From CAZYTM01 sp964649725 (GTDB lineage Bacteria > Desulfobacterota > Desulfuromonadia > Geobacterales > Geobacteraceae): a stretch of 64,000 bases of DNA. The notes beneath the pieces were generated by a model. That model was not told the origin of the DNA, did no database searches, and was given only the letters and a program-made list of their open reading frames with translations. Within the stretch, counting starts at the first letter, position 1, and each line of letters opens with the position of its first letter. The translations under genes were made by a program, and so were the position numbers. The stretch lies in the NCBI GenBank assembly GCA_964649725.1, contig CAZYTM010000012.1, positions 1 to 64,000 on the forward strand. Reading direction: 5' to 3'. This document shows, one piece after another, positions 24,952 through 33,373 of this stretch.

Positions 24952-25152
24952 CTAGCAACGCTCATGTGCCTTGCGCCCGTTGACCCGTTCATAGGCCCGA
25001 CAGAAGGGGCAGACCCGTTCCTCCACGGTTGTCACCAGCCAGAAGGCGCCCCCCCGCTGCTTCCTGCGGGCCTGCCGGCAGACCGGACAGTTCTCGCAGA
25101 CCAGCGCCATGGCCCGGTCGAATGAGCTGATCTCTGTTGGCTTTTTCCCCAT
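24952..25152 (-). CDS. Small zinc-ribbon-like protein, 66 residues
   Basis: I chose ATG 25152 (MGKKPTEISSFDRAM). The longer frame to 25302 begins with sequence unlike coding DNA here. Cysteines are paired as CENCPVC in the first half and CPFC in the second, plus a terminal Cys, suggesting a zinc site of four or more ligands. There are no recognised enzymatic motifs. AGAGG precedes the start. It could be a small regulatory or nucleic-acid-binding protein. Confidence 0.6.
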   Translation of the reverse strand: MGKKPTEISSFDRAMALVCENCPVCRQARRKQRGGAFWLVTTVEERVCPFCRAYERVNGRKAHERC

Positions 25153-25311
25153 ATCCTCTGCTGCTCCAATCTCAGCCTGCCGGATAAACAGCAACTCCAG
25201 TTGCAGTATAACACAAAAAGGGGGAGCAAGCTCCCCTGCTCTGCTGACTGTTGTCACCCCTTGCCTGGATTGCTCCACGCAAAATTTTTTATAAAACCAC
25301 AAACCTGGTTA

Positions 25312-25361
25312 TTGACAGCAGCAAAGTTATGACGTATAAATAACTCATAGCTATACGTCAT
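25312..25361 (+). promoter_or_regulatory. vapBC promoter with overlapping inverted-repeat operator
   Basis: TTGACA at 25312-25317 is followed after 17 bp by TATAAA at 25335-25340, a near-consensus sigma-70 promoter. Perfect 10-bp inverted arms ATGACGTATA (25329-25338) and TATACGTCAT (25352-25361) overlap the -10 box. Binding there by the RHH antitoxin would block transcription, as is usual for autoregulated vapBC operons. Confidence 0.8.
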
Positions 25362-25381
25362 TACCATTTTGGGAGGCAGCC

Positions 25382-25624
25382 ATGCAAACCAAACTCACTC
25401 TTCGCCTTGAGGATCAATTAATCGAACAGGCGAAATCCTATGCTGCACAGACAGGGAAATCAGTATCGCAGATTGTTGCTGAGTACTTCAAGTTACTGAC
25501 AACGCAGCAGGGAAGAACAGGCCCGCCATCAACACCGGTAACTCAATCCCTGCGTGGGTTGTTGCGGCAATCGAAACTTGATGAAAAGGATTACAAAAAA
25601 TATCTGGAGAGGAAACACCTTTGA
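25382..25624 (+). CDS. RHH-type antitoxin of a VapBC pair (DUF6364-like)
   Basis: An 80-residue protein. The N-terminal strand-helix-helix pattern KLTLRLEDQLIEQAKSYAAQTGKSVSQIVAEY (about 4-35) is a ribbon-helix-helix DNA-binding domain. A disordered middle (RTGPPSTPVTQ) and a C-terminal toxin-binding tail (LRQSKLDEKDYKKYL) follow. The stop overlaps the TTG start of the toxin. GGGAGGCAG lies before its ATG. It probably binds the 10-bp inverted repeat just upstream. Confidence 0.85.
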   Translation: MQTKLTLRLEDQLIEQAKSYAAQTGKSVSQIVAEYFKLLTTQQGRTGPPSTPVTQSLRGLLRQSKLDEKDYKKYLERKHL

Positions 25625-26046
25625 AAGTACTCCTGGATACAAACATTCTCCTCGATCTGTTGATGGACCGGATGCCATTCGCCGATGACGCAGCGGAAAT
25701 CTTTGCAAAAGTGGAAGACGGAACCATCATTGGCTACCTCTGTGGCACCACCATAACAACCGTCTATTATCTTGCCGCCAAAGCAGTAGGTGCCTCAAGG
25801 GCGCAAGAAGAGATAAAGAAACTGCTGCGTCTTTTTGAAGTGGCTCCTGTCAACAGACATGTGCTCGAAGCAGCACTTGCCACAAATTTTGCCGACTTCG
25901 AAGATGCCGTGATCCACGAAGCAGCCTGTCATGTTGGAGCTGAAGCCATTGTGACGCGCAATCAGAAGGATTTCAATAAATCCCGGATATCGGTCTACAC
26001 CTCGGAAGAGATGGCAAAGATACTGGCCTCGCAAACAATTGGCTAG
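25621..26046 (+). CDS. PIN-domain toxin (VapC-like)
   Basis: A 141-residue PIN-domain ribonuclease. The acidic triad is suggested by D6 (VLLDTNILLD), the glutamate in the middle helix, and D in NFADFEDAVIHEAA and VTRNQKDF. It uses a TTG start overlapping the antitoxin stop (TTGA), with AGAGGAAACACC as the ribosome-binding site. PIN toxins usually cut tRNA or rRNA. The target cannot be told from sequence. Confidence 0.88.
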   Translation: MKVLLDTNILLDLLMDRMPFADDAAEIFAKVEDGTIIGYLCGTTITTVYYLAAKAVGASRAQEEIKKLLRLFEVAPVNRHVLEAALATNFADFEDAVIHEAACHVGAEAIVTRNQKDFNKSRISVYTSEEMAKILASQTIG

Positions 26047-26160
26047 CACGAAGAACGAACCAGAAGCGGACCTTGACGCCGCTTCGTTCCGCCGTTGCCA
26101 CCAGACCATTGGCAGGCAATTGCTCACAACAGATTGAATCAACCCCTTTTGAAAGGTCGT

Positions 26161-27006
26161 ATGATAATCATGCCGAGATATTCTGCCCTGTTACTCGCTC
26201 TCCTCCTTATGCTCGCCGGTTGCGAAAACACTGATGTCACCACCGCTGTCGAAGCGGGGAGGGATGCCGTCAAGGCGGTTACGCTAGCCGATCAGGAGGT
26301 GCAGAATATCGCCGCTAAAGCGGCACAGCTTGCGGACAAGCAGCATGGAGTAGCGCCGACTGACAATAATTATACAAAAAGGCTCAATAGACTGGTGGCG
26401 CAGCAGTTTCAGGATGGCAGTCTGAGGTTCAACTATGCCGTCTATCTCGCCCCGGAGGTCAATGCCTTTGCCATGGCTGACGGGACCATCAGGGTTTACA
26501 GCGGTCTGATGGAGATGCTGAACGATGGCGAACTGCGCTTTGTCATCGGCCATGAAATGGGGCATGTGGCGAAAAACCATATCAGAAAGAAGATCCAGCT
26601 TGGCTATGCCGCGAGCGCGGTCCGCAAGGGGGTCGCATCGCAGAACAGCTCTGCTGGCGAGATCGCCCGCTCTGCAGTGGGGAGTTTAGCCGAAACTCTG
26701 GCAAATGCCCAGTTCTCCCAACTGGAGGAGAAGGAGGCCGATGATTACGGGCTGGCCTTCCTCAAACGGGAGAAATTTACCGCTGCGGCTGCAGTCTCGG
26801 CGTTGCGCAAACTAGCCAGACTGAACAAAGGGCACTCCTTCCTCTCCAGTCATCCAGACCCGGAAAAGCGGGCGGAGCGATTACAGGCGCAGCTGGAAGG
26901 GAAGGGGATATCTATCGAGGAGAGGCAGACCGGCCTCTTGAGCAAAATCAAGGGAGTTCTCGAGCGGAACTTTCCCTCCCTCTACCGGCTTATCTCATCC
27001 GGATAA
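26161..27006 (+). CDS. M48-family metalloprotease, lipoprotein
   Basis: A 281-residue protein starting at ATG 26161 (AAAGGTCGT before it), with a signal peptide and lipobox (LLMLAGC, C21). The zinc motif HEMGH is at 131-135, followed by the third ligand in EKEADDYGLAFL. The BepA/YcaL/LoiP-like M48 group works in the periplasm on misfolded outer-membrane proteins, so a role in envelope quality control is likely. The first in-frame ATG lies 22 codons upstream but does not give a signal peptide. Confidence 0.88.
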   Translation: MIIMPRYSALLLALLLMLAGCENTDVTTAVEAGRDAVKAVTLADQEVQNIAAKAAQLADKQHGVAPTDNNYTKRLNRLVAQQFQDGSLRFNYAVYLAPEVNAFAMADGTIRVYSGLMEMLNDGELRFVIGHEMGHVAKNHIRKKIQLGYAASAVRKGVASQNSSAGEIARSAVGSLAETLANAQFSQLEEKEADDYGLAFLKREKFTAAAAVSALRKLARLNKGHSFLSSHPDPEKRAERLQAQLEGKGISIEERQTGLLSKIKGVLERNFPSLYRLISSG

Positions 27007-27118
27007 AAAAGAGAAAGTCCTAAACCGTATGCAGCAGTCGGCCGAAGAGTATGTCAATGGGTCGTCCCTTGCGCAGCCACGTCCCCAGGTTTGACACCTT
27101 CCGCTAGACAGGTGGCAG

Positions 27119-27589
27119 ATGGCCGGCTTGATCAACATCATCAGCATGATTATCGGTTCTGTCGGGATATTCTTCGGCTTCTATTATCTGGGCAGAGCTC
27201 CCGGTATCTCGCTCGACATCGTCACCGGCACAACGGTCGGCATGGTCGGGCTGCTCGCCTTTGTCCGCCACGTCTTCTTTCACAGATCGGATGCGCAAAG
27301 GCTCGGCTGGGAGACCGACCGGCCCGACTGGATGTTTGAAGTAGGCTTTGCCAATCTCGCCTTCGGCTGCTGCGGCCTGGTCGCGGTCTTTGCCAGACTG
27401 GGGATGAAGGCCGAGGGGTTGATACTGTCAGGCTATGCACTCTACCTCTTCCAGGCAGCCATGCTGCATGGCTACCGCTACTTCACCAGCGCCGAGCGGT
27501 CAGCTGCCAGGCTCTGGCGGAGCTTCCTGGCGACCATCCTCTATGCCGGGATGATGACCTTCTTCGCCCTGCACGCGCTTTTCAACTGA
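27119..27589 (+). CDS. Small integral membrane protein
   Basis: A 156-residue protein with four probable transmembrane helices, at about 5-23, 33-51, 73-95 and 128-150 (IISMIIGSVGIFFGFYYLG, TVGMVGLLAFVRHVFF, ANLAFGCCGLVAVFARLG, FLATILYAGMMTFFALHAL). Charged residues in the loops include a conserved-looking HRSDAQRLGWETDRPDW stretch. I recognise no certain family. GGTGGCAG lies before the ATG. Confidence 0.7.
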   Translation: MAGLINIISMIIGSVGIFFGFYYLGRAPGISLDIVTGTTVGMVGLLAFVRHVFFHRSDAQRLGWETDRPDWMFEVGFANLAFGCCGLVAVFARLGMKAEGLILSGYALYLFQAAMLHGYRYFTSAERSAARLWRSFLATILYAGMMTFFALHALFN

Positions 27590-27758
27590 AGATACCGCCT
27601 CCTCCCGTCGCAGTTATCGCTCCTCCACCCTGCAAAAAAGTCTGCCGGTCAAACGGCGGCTCGACAAATTAAAGCCTTATACTGTTGAAGAGAAGAGGAA
27701 GAAGCTGTATGATAGAGAGGCCTGTCAGCAGCCGGTAATCACGAATGGAGGGAAGAGC

Positions 27759-28856
27759 ATGTCCTTATGGGAAAAGGCCAAAGCAGAACTTATCGACATC
27801 ATCGAATGGACCGACGAATCGAGCGATACCATGGTATGGCGCTTCCCCCGCTTCGAGAACGAGATCAAGAACGGGGCGCAGCTGGTGGTCCGCCAGTCAC
27901 AGGCAGCGGTCTTCGTCAATATGGGGGAGATCGGCGATATCTTTGCCAGCGGCCAGCATCAGCTCACCACCCGGAACCTCCCTATCCTCACCACCCTGAA
28001 GAGCTGGAAGTACGGCTTCAACTCCCCCTTCAAGGCCGAGGTCTATTTCGTCAACACCAGGAACTTCACCAACCTGAAGTGGGGGACGAAAAATCCGGTC
28101 ATGCTCCGCGATCCGGAGTTCGGCCCGGTCCGGCTGCGCGCCTTCGGCACCTATGTGGTCAAGGTGAGCGACCCGGCCAGGTTCATCCGCGAGATAGTCG
28201 GCACAAACGGCCACTTCACCCTCGACGGGGTCGCTGAACAGCTGAAGAACCTGATCGTCACCCGCTTCTCCGACATGCTCGGCGAATGCAATATCCCGAT
28301 CCTCGACCTGGCTGCCAGCTACAACGAACTGTCAGCCTTTCTGACCGACAAGATCGCCCCGGAATTCCTCGAATACGGTCTGGAGCTGACCAAGCTGCTG
28401 GTGGAGAATATCGCCCTACCCCAGGAGGTGGAAGCGGCGCTGGACAAGAAGAGCAGCATGGGGATCGTCGGCAACCTCGACAATTTCCTCAAATTCCAGA
28501 GTGCCAACGCCATGGAGGCCGCCGCAAAGAACCCTGGCGGCGAGGCAGCAGCCGGGATCGGTATGGGGATGGGGTTCGCCATGGCCAGCCAGCTGGGGAA
28601 GATGGTGGCCGGTGAGCAGCAGCCGGCTGTTGGCGGGCCACCACCGCTGCCGGGAGAGAAGAGCTATTTCGTCGGCAGAGACGGTCAGCGACTCGGTCCC
28701 TTTGCCAGAGTGCAGATCATTGCGGCCATCGACAAGGGGGAGATCACCCGGGAGACGCTCCTCTGGTGCGCAGGGATGGCAGCCTGGCAGCCGGCCGGCG
28801 AGGTGGGGGAATTCGCCCCGCTGCTGGAGAGAGTGCCGCCGCCGCTGCCGAAATAA
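27759..28856 (+). CDS. SPFH-domain protein with C-terminal GYF-type domain
   Basis: A 365-residue protein. The N-terminal 240 residues form an SPFH/band-7-like domain of the YdjI type (FENEIKNGAQLVVRQSQAAVFV, FGPVRLRAFGTYVVKVSDPA). A Gly/Ala-rich linker follows, then a GYF_2-like domain at about 308-360 (YFVGRDGQRLGPFARVQI...ITRETLLWCAGMAAWQPA). There is no transmembrane segment. SPFH proteins of this group form oligomers that are thought to act in membrane or cargo organisation. It is followed by a zinc-ribbon gene and a kinase gene on the same strand. Confidence 0.85.
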   Translation: MSLWEKAKAELIDIIEWTDESSDTMVWRFPRFENEIKNGAQLVVRQSQAAVFVNMGEIGDIFASGQHQLTTRNLPILTTLKSWKYGFNSPFKAEVYFVNTRNFTNLKWGTKNPVMLRDPEFGPVRLRAFGTYVVKVSDPARFIREIVGTNGHFTLDGVAEQLKNLIVTRFSDMLGECNIPILDLAASYNELSAFLTDKIAPEFLEYGLELTKLLVENIALPQEVEAALDKKSSMGIVGNLDNFLKFQSANAMEAAAKNPGGEAAAGIGMGMGFAMASQLGKMVAGEQQPAVGGPPPLPGEKSYFVGRDGQRLGPFARVQIIAAIDKGEITRETLLWCAGMAAWQPAGEVGEFAPLLERVPPPLPK

Positions 28857-28897
28857 ATCAGCAGGCGCTCCCAAAGAAGCGCCAGGATGGAGAAGAC

Positions 28898-29602
28898 GTG
28901 GCAAAATGTACCAGCTGTTCCGCACCGCTCCCTTCGGAATCGATTATCTGCAACTATTGCGGCAGCCGTAACGATATCGATCTGCAGGGGGTCAACTACT
29001 ATACCACCAATGCTGTCGACTCGGAGCGGGTCTGCCCCCGCTGCGATATCAGAGTGAAGACCATCGACCTGCAGCTGAACGGCAGGTTCCTGATCGAGCG
29101 GTGCGAAGAGTGTTTCGGCCTCTTCTTCGATCCGGGGGAGCTGGACGCCCTGTTGCAGGCAACGGTCAGCAATGTCTTCGAGATCGACCGGAACAAGCTC
29201 AATGCCATCAATGCCGTCCGGCGCTGCGAAGAGTACGGCATCTCCTACATCAAATGCCCGGTCTGCCGCAACCTGATGAACCGGGTCAGCTTCGGCACCA
29301 AGAGCGGTGTCGTGGTCAACCGCTGCAGGGAGCACGGGGTCTGGCTCGATGGTGGCGAACTGCGCCACCTCTTCGAATGGATGAAGGCAGGGGGGAAGAT
29401 ACTGGCGCAGGAGCAGGAGGAGCAACGAAAAAAGGAAGAGGCGCAAAAGGAGCGGGAAGAGCGACGGAAAAACCTTGTTGCCGATGAAAGCGGTTTCTAT
29501 CCTGATTCTCCCGGTTACAACAGCTACGGTCAGACCCTGCATCGCTCCGACCCCGACCTCTTCGACCTGGTCACCAATGCCCTCAGGTTCTTCCTGAAAT
29601 GA
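28898..29602 (+). CDS. Zinc-ribbon protein with TFIIB-type zinc fingers
   Basis: A 234-residue protein from GTG 28898 (GGAGAAGAC before it). The frame continues upstream inside the SPFH gene but is not coding there. CTSCSAPLPSESIICNYCGS, CPRCDIRV...CEECFGLFFD and CPVCRNLMNR...CREHGVWLDGGEL are Cys-rich zinc-ribbon modules of the zf-TFIIB type. A charged coiled-coil region (EQEEQRKKEEAQKEREERRK) follows. The stop overlaps the kinase ATG by four bases. The three genes form one coupled set. Confidence 0.85.
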   Translation: MAKCTSCSAPLPSESIICNYCGSRNDIDLQGVNYYTTNAVDSERVCPRCDIRVKTIDLQLNGRFLIERCEECFGLFFDPGELDALLQATVSNVFEIDRNKLNAINAVRRCEEYGISYIKCPVCRNLMNRVSFGTKSGVVVNRCREHGVWLDGGELRHLFEWMKAGGKILAQEQEEQRKKEEAQKEREERRKNLVADESGFYPDSPGYNSYGQTLHRSDPDLFDLVTNALRFFLK

Positions 29603-30588
29603 CCGACGCGGCAAAGCACCCGTTTCAGAGACTCACCCCCAGCTTCATCATGGATGCCGTGGAGAGTCAGGGGTATCGCTGCGACTGCCGGACCCTGGCG
29701 CTGAACAGCTACGAGAACCGGGTCTATCAGGTCGGCATCGATGAAGGTCAGCCGCTGATCGCCAAATTCTATCGCCCCGGCCGCTGGAACGAGGCGCAGC
29801 TGCTGGAGGAGCACCACTTCTGCCAACAGCTGGCCGGGCATGAACTGCCGGTGGTGGCGCCGCTGCGCAACTCCGCCGGTGAGAGCCTGTTCAGCCATGA
29901 CGGTTTCCTCTTCGCCCTCTACCCCCGCCAGGGTGGGCATGCCCCGGAATTCGACAATCTCGACAACCTGCTGATCCTCGGCCGGATGCTCGGCCGGATC
30001 CATAGCATCGGCGCAGTGGAGCCGTTTCGCCACCGGCCGGTGCTCGACAGCCGGAGCTTCGGCCATGAGAGCGTCGCCCTGATCACTGCCAGCTTTATCC
30101 CTGAAGAGTATCGGGAGAGTTATACGGCTGTGACCGGCCAGCTATTGGGAGTGATCGAGGCGATCCTGGCCGAGGTGGGTGAGATCCGTTACATCAGGGT
30201 GCATGGCGACTGTCATAGCGGCAACATCCTCTGGCGGGACGATGCGCCACACTTCGTCGATTTCGATGACAGCCGCATGGCGCCGGCGGTGCAGGACCTC
30301 TGGATGATGCTCTCCGGCGACCGGCCGCGCAAGACCGCCCAGCTGGCCGAACTGCTCGAAGGGTACAGCGAGTTCTACGACTTCAACCCCCGTGAGCTCC
30401 GCCTCATCGAACCGCTGCGCGCCCTCCGGGTGCTCCACTACAGCGCCTGGCTGGCAAGCCGCTGGCAGGACCCCGCCTTCCCGGTCAACTTCCCCTGGTT
30501 CAACACCGTCCGCTACTGGGGGGAACAGATCCTCGACCTGCGGGAACAGCTGGCCGCCCTGGAGGAACCGCCGCTGGAGCTGAAATAA
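29599..30588 (+). CDS. srkA: Stress response kinase A homologue (YihE/RdoA family)
   Basis: A 329-residue protein kinase-like fold of the SrkA/homoserine-kinase group. The catalytic loop HGDCHSGNILW lies at about 200-210. The metal-binding FVDFDDSRMAPAVQDLWMML follows, with YENRVYQVG near residue 40 as the ATP-binding end. In E. coli SrkA is a Ser/Thr kinase that limits stress-induced toxin-mediated death. It is the last gene of the SPFH / zinc-ribbon / kinase set and overlaps the upstream stop by 4 bp. Confidence 0.88.
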   Translation: MTDAAKHPFQRLTPSFIMDAVESQGYRCDCRTLALNSYENRVYQVGIDEGQPLIAKFYRPGRWNEAQLLEEHHFCQQLAGHELPVVAPLRNSAGESLFSHDGFLFALYPRQGGHAPEFDNLDNLLILGRMLGRIHSIGAVEPFRHRPVLDSRSFGHESVALITASFIPEEYRESYTAVTGQLLGVIEAILAEVGEIRYIRVHGDCHSGNILWRDDAPHFVDFDDSRMAPAVQDLWMMLSGDRPRKTAQLAELLEGYSEFYDFNPRELRLIEPLRALRVLHYSAWLASRWQDPAFPVNFPWFNTVRYWGEQILDLREQLAALEEPPLELK

Positions 30589-30632
30589 ATAGGAGGGGGA
30601 CAGTCCCCTTAAGGGGACTGTCCCCCTCCTAT
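30589..30632. terminator. Perfect 44-bp palindrome between convergent genes
   Basis: Two 22-bp arms are exactly complementary. The core is GGGGACAGTCCCC, TTAA, GGGGACTGTCCCC, so each half is itself nearly self-complementary. It occupies the whole gap between the srkA stop and the DUF503 stop. It would serve as a bidirectional terminator and could also form a cruciform. The GGGGAC ends resemble the hairpin elements at 35929, 36486 and 39057. Confidence 0.75.
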
Positions 30633-30634
30633 CT

Positions 30635-30916
30635 TCACCGCTCTTCTATCTCGCTCGCCACCACCTCCAGGTCGGGGCGCTCTTCGGCGAGCCAATCCTC
30701 CAACCTCTCCAGCAGTGTCCGGGCATACTTCCGGTCCGGGCTGACCGTGACAAAGGCGAGCTCAGCGCCGCCATGCAGCTCCTGCAGGTCGACCTCGGCA
30801 GCAGCGACGTTGAAGCTGTTGCGCGCCCTGGCCAGGAGACTCTTCACTATCCCCCGCTTCTCCTTCAGGGAGCGGCACTCCAGGCGGAGCCGGATGGTCA
30901 GGGTCCAGACATACAT
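30635..30916 (-). CDS. DUF503 family protein
   Basis: A 93-residue protein of the DUF503 (YlxP-like) family: MYVWTLTIRLRLECRSLKEKRGIVKSLLARAR at the N-terminus, followed by NVAAAEVDLQELHGGAELAFVTVSPD. Members are small ferredoxin-like proteins, often encoded near rbfA/infB and of unclear function. Here the neighbour is a small membrane protein, 1 bp upstream. It is converging with srkA. Confidence 0.88.
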   Translation of the reverse strand: MYVWTLTIRLRLECRSLKEKRGIVKSLLARARNSFNVAAAEVDLQELHGGAELAFVTVSPDRKYARTLLERLEDWLAEERPDLEVVASEIEER

Positions 30917-30917
30917 G

Positions 30918-31202
30918 TCAACCTTCTTCTGCTACAGGCTGGGGGGCTTTGCAATAGAAGCAGCTGGCATCTTTCCAGGGGATAAACTGCTGGCAGGCCT
31001 GGCAGAGGCGGAATTGTCCCGGCACCTCCCGAAGCGGCTTGTTGAAGTAGAGGACGAAGAGGAAGAAGGGGAAGACAGCGCAGAGGAGCCCCCAGCCTAT
31101 GATCAGACGCCCCCGGTTGCGGGCGAAGATAGCGCCGATGATCCCGGGTGTGCCAAAGAAGAGGGCCAGCAGCAGGACCTCTACGATGCCGATGTTTGCC
31201 AT
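30918..31202 (-). CDS. Small membrane protein with C-terminal zinc ribbon
   Basis: A 94-residue protein with two hydrophobic helices (IVEVLLLALFFGTPGIIGAIF, IIGWGLLCAVFPFFLFVLYF) and a C-terminal CQACQQFIPWKDASCFYC motif that would bind one zinc ion. It is upstream of the DUF503 gene and almost touches it. I do not recognise the family. Confidence 0.72.
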   Translation of the reverse strand: MANIGIVEVLLLALFFGTPGIIGAIFARNRGRLIIGWGLLCAVFPFFLFVLYFNKPLREVPGQFRLCQACQQFIPWKDASCFYCKAPQPVAEEG

Positions 31203-31269
31203 TATTGCATCCTTTCCACTTTTGTATTGTTGTCAGTCGTTAAACATTGGCAGCATTGCAGCATCAGCT

Positions 31270-32109
31270 CTACAGTTCAACCACCATCTCCTGGGTCATG
31301 GCGAAACAGCGCAGCTGACTCCCCTGTTCGGCGATGAGCCGGTGACAGTCGGCTTCGATGGCCGCGACCCCGCTATCAGGGCGGTCCTGGTTATGATGGA
31401 AGAGCCCCAACTGCCCAACCTCTGCCGCCAGAGCCAGCTCCAGCGCCTGCTGGTAGGTGGAGTGCCCCCACCCCTTGATCCGCTGGTATTCTGAATCCAT
31501 ATATTCGGCATCATGGATCAGAAAATCGACCCCCCGGCAGAACTCCAGATAATCGGCAAAGGGGAGACCACCCGGATGGATATGCCCCAGTTCATTGTCG
31601 GTGAGAAAGACAAAGCGCCGCTGCTCTTCGCTGAAGCGATAGCCGACCCCCTGGTTCGGATGGCTGAGCAGGATCGGATCGACCTCCAGACCGCTGATAT
31701 TGAATGGGGCTATGCAGCTGTCGTTGAAGCGGAGTTCAGCCCTTGCCGCGCCGAGATCGACCGGGAAGAAGGGTGGCTCCATGGTCTTCTCCAGGATAGT
31801 CCGGATGGAGCGCTGGGCAAAGGGGCAGCCGTAAAAATTGATTACCGTGTCGCTGCGGTAGAGCGGTTTGAAGAAGGGGAAGCCGTTGATATGGTCCCAG
31901 TGGGCATGGGTGAAGATGATATGGAAATCTTTGCGCCCCTCCTCCAGCAGCCGGTTCCCCAGCCGCCGCAGACCGCTGCCGCAGTCGACGATGATGCAGT
32001 CGCCGGCGCTGTTGCTGATCTCCAGGCAGGTGGTGTCACCCCCATACTTCAGGTAGTCGGGACCTGATACCGGTATGGAACCTCTACTGCCGTAACAGCT
32101 GATCTTCAT
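31270..32109 (-). CDS. MBL-fold metallo-hydrolase
   Basis: A 279-residue protein with the metallo-beta-lactamase fold. THAHWDHINGFPFF at about 68-82 is the HxHxDH zinc motif. LLSHPNQGVGYRFSEEQRRFVFLTDNELGH and DAEYMDSEYQRIKGWGHST carry the further His and Asp ligands. It opens KISCYGSRGSIPVSGPDYLKYGGDTTC, typical of the RNase Z/PhnP/PqsE-like branch. The substrate (phosphodiester or other) is unknown. It lies 22 bp from the MFS gene. Confidence 0.88.
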   Translation of the reverse strand: MKISCYGSRGSIPVSGPDYLKYGGDTTCLEISNSAGDCIIVDCGSGLRRLGNRLLEEGRKDFHIIFTHAHWDHINGFPFFKPLYRSDTVINFYGCPFAQRSIRTILEKTMEPPFFPVDLGAARAELRFNDSCIAPFNISGLEVDPILLSHPNQGVGYRFSEEQRRFVFLTDNELGHIHPGGLPFADYLEFCRGVDFLIHDAEYMDSEYQRIKGWGHSTYQQALELALAAEVGQLGLFHHNQDRPDSGVAAIEADCHRLIAEQGSQLRCFAMTQEMVVEL

Positions 32110-32131
32110 GTCTCACCTCCGTTTGACCTGA

Positions 32132-33373
32132 TCAACCGGCATCGTTACCAATGGCAGCTGGCCTGGTCGGGAAGATGGTGAACGCCCCGACAGCACCAGC
32201 CAGGGCGACTGCAGCGGCGAGCAGATATGCCGAAGCAAACGATCCGCTGGCATCTGCCATCGCCCCGGCAACAGTCGGTCCCAGCGCCTGGCCGGTACCG
32301 AAGAAGAGGGTGATGAAGCCGAGTGCCGCCGGTGCCAGCCGCGGGCCGAGGACATCGCCGCAGGTGGCAGCCATGATGGCCGGGATGCTCCAGGCAGAGA
32401 TGCCGAACAGCACTGCTGACAAGAGGAAGCCGGTCGGTGCCGGCCAGAGGGCGAAGAGGGCAAAGGAGATGCTGTGCAGCAGATAGATGACCACCAGGGT
32501 CTGTTGCCGGCCGAAGCGATCCGACACCGTCCCCCAGAGGAAACCGCATATCAGACTGCACCACCCCATGGTCATGAAGAGAGCGCCGGCCCCTTCCCTG
32601 CTGTAGCCCCCCTCGGCCACCAGCCGCTTGACGAAAAAGGTCATATAGATGATATAGGAGAAGCCGCAGGCGACATAGACCAGCCCCAGCCGCCAGACCG
32701 CTCTGGAGCGGTAGACCTGCCCCCATTGCAGCGCCGGGGTGGCGCTCCGGGCGGCAGTTATCCCCCCATGTTCCCGGACCAGCAGGATGACCGCCAGGGC
32801 GATGACCAGGGTCAGAGTGCCGAAGATGTACCAGCAGACCCGCCACCCCTGACCACCATAAATGGCGATGATCTGCGGTGCCAGCGGCCCGGCAAAGATC
32901 AAGCCGAGCGACGAGCCGGTGACCGCCACGCCGGATGCGAGGCCGCGCCGCTCCATGGCAAACCAGCTGGCCCACATCCCCATGGCGGCTATATTGGCGG
33001 CGCCGCTGCCGAAGCCGGTGATGGTCCGCATCGCCGCAGCAAAGAGAAACCCGTTCGCCACCCCGGTCAGGAGCATGCTGGCGCCGGCCAGCAGCAGGCC
33101 GCCGGCGATCACCCGGCGCGGCCCGTAATGACTTGCCAGGGCGCCGCCGATGACCGACAGGACCAGATAGCCGGCCAGATTGAGGGAGGCCATCAGTCCG
33201 GCCTGGGTGTTGTCCATGCCGAGCCCCTGCTGCATCGCCGGCAGCACCACGGTGTAGCCGAAGCGCCCCAGGCCGAGGGCGCCGAAGATGGCCAGGGTGC
33301 CGACTGCCAGCACCACCCAGCAGTAGTCGAAGCGGCTCTGCTCATCCGCCCCCTTGCCGCTGTTCATTTGCAC
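32132..33373 (-). CDS. MFS transporter
   Basis: A 413-residue protein with about 12 transmembrane helices. The N-terminal GALGLGRFGYTVVLPAMQQGLG segment resembles the YbfB/YjiJ group. The loop between helices 2 and 3 carries ALASHYGPRRVIAGG, and the corresponding C-terminal loop TVSDRFGRQQTLVVI keeps the DRFGRR-type motif. Its substrate is unknown. It overlaps the ppgK gene stop region by 10 bp, so the two are probably co-transcribed. Confidence 0.9.
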   Translation of the reverse strand: MQMNSGKGADEQSRFDYCWVVLAVGTLAIFGALGLGRFGYTVVLPAMQQGLGMDNTQAGLMASLNLAGYLVLSVIGGALASHYGPRRVIAGGLLLAGASMLLTGVANGFLFAAAMRTITGFGSGAANIAAMGMWASWFAMERRGLASGVAVTGSSLGLIFAGPLAPQIIAIYGGQGWRVCWYIFGTLTLVIALAVILLVREHGGITAARSATPALQWGQVYRSRAVWRLGLVYVACGFSYIIYMTFFVKRLVAEGGYSREGAGALFMTMGWCSLICGFLWGTVSDRFGRQQTLVVIYLLHSISFALFALWPAPTGFLLSAVLFGISAWSIPAIMAATCGDVLGPRLAPAALGFITLFFGTGQALGPTVAGAMADASGSFASAYLLAAAVALAGAVGAFTIFPTRPAAIGNDAG

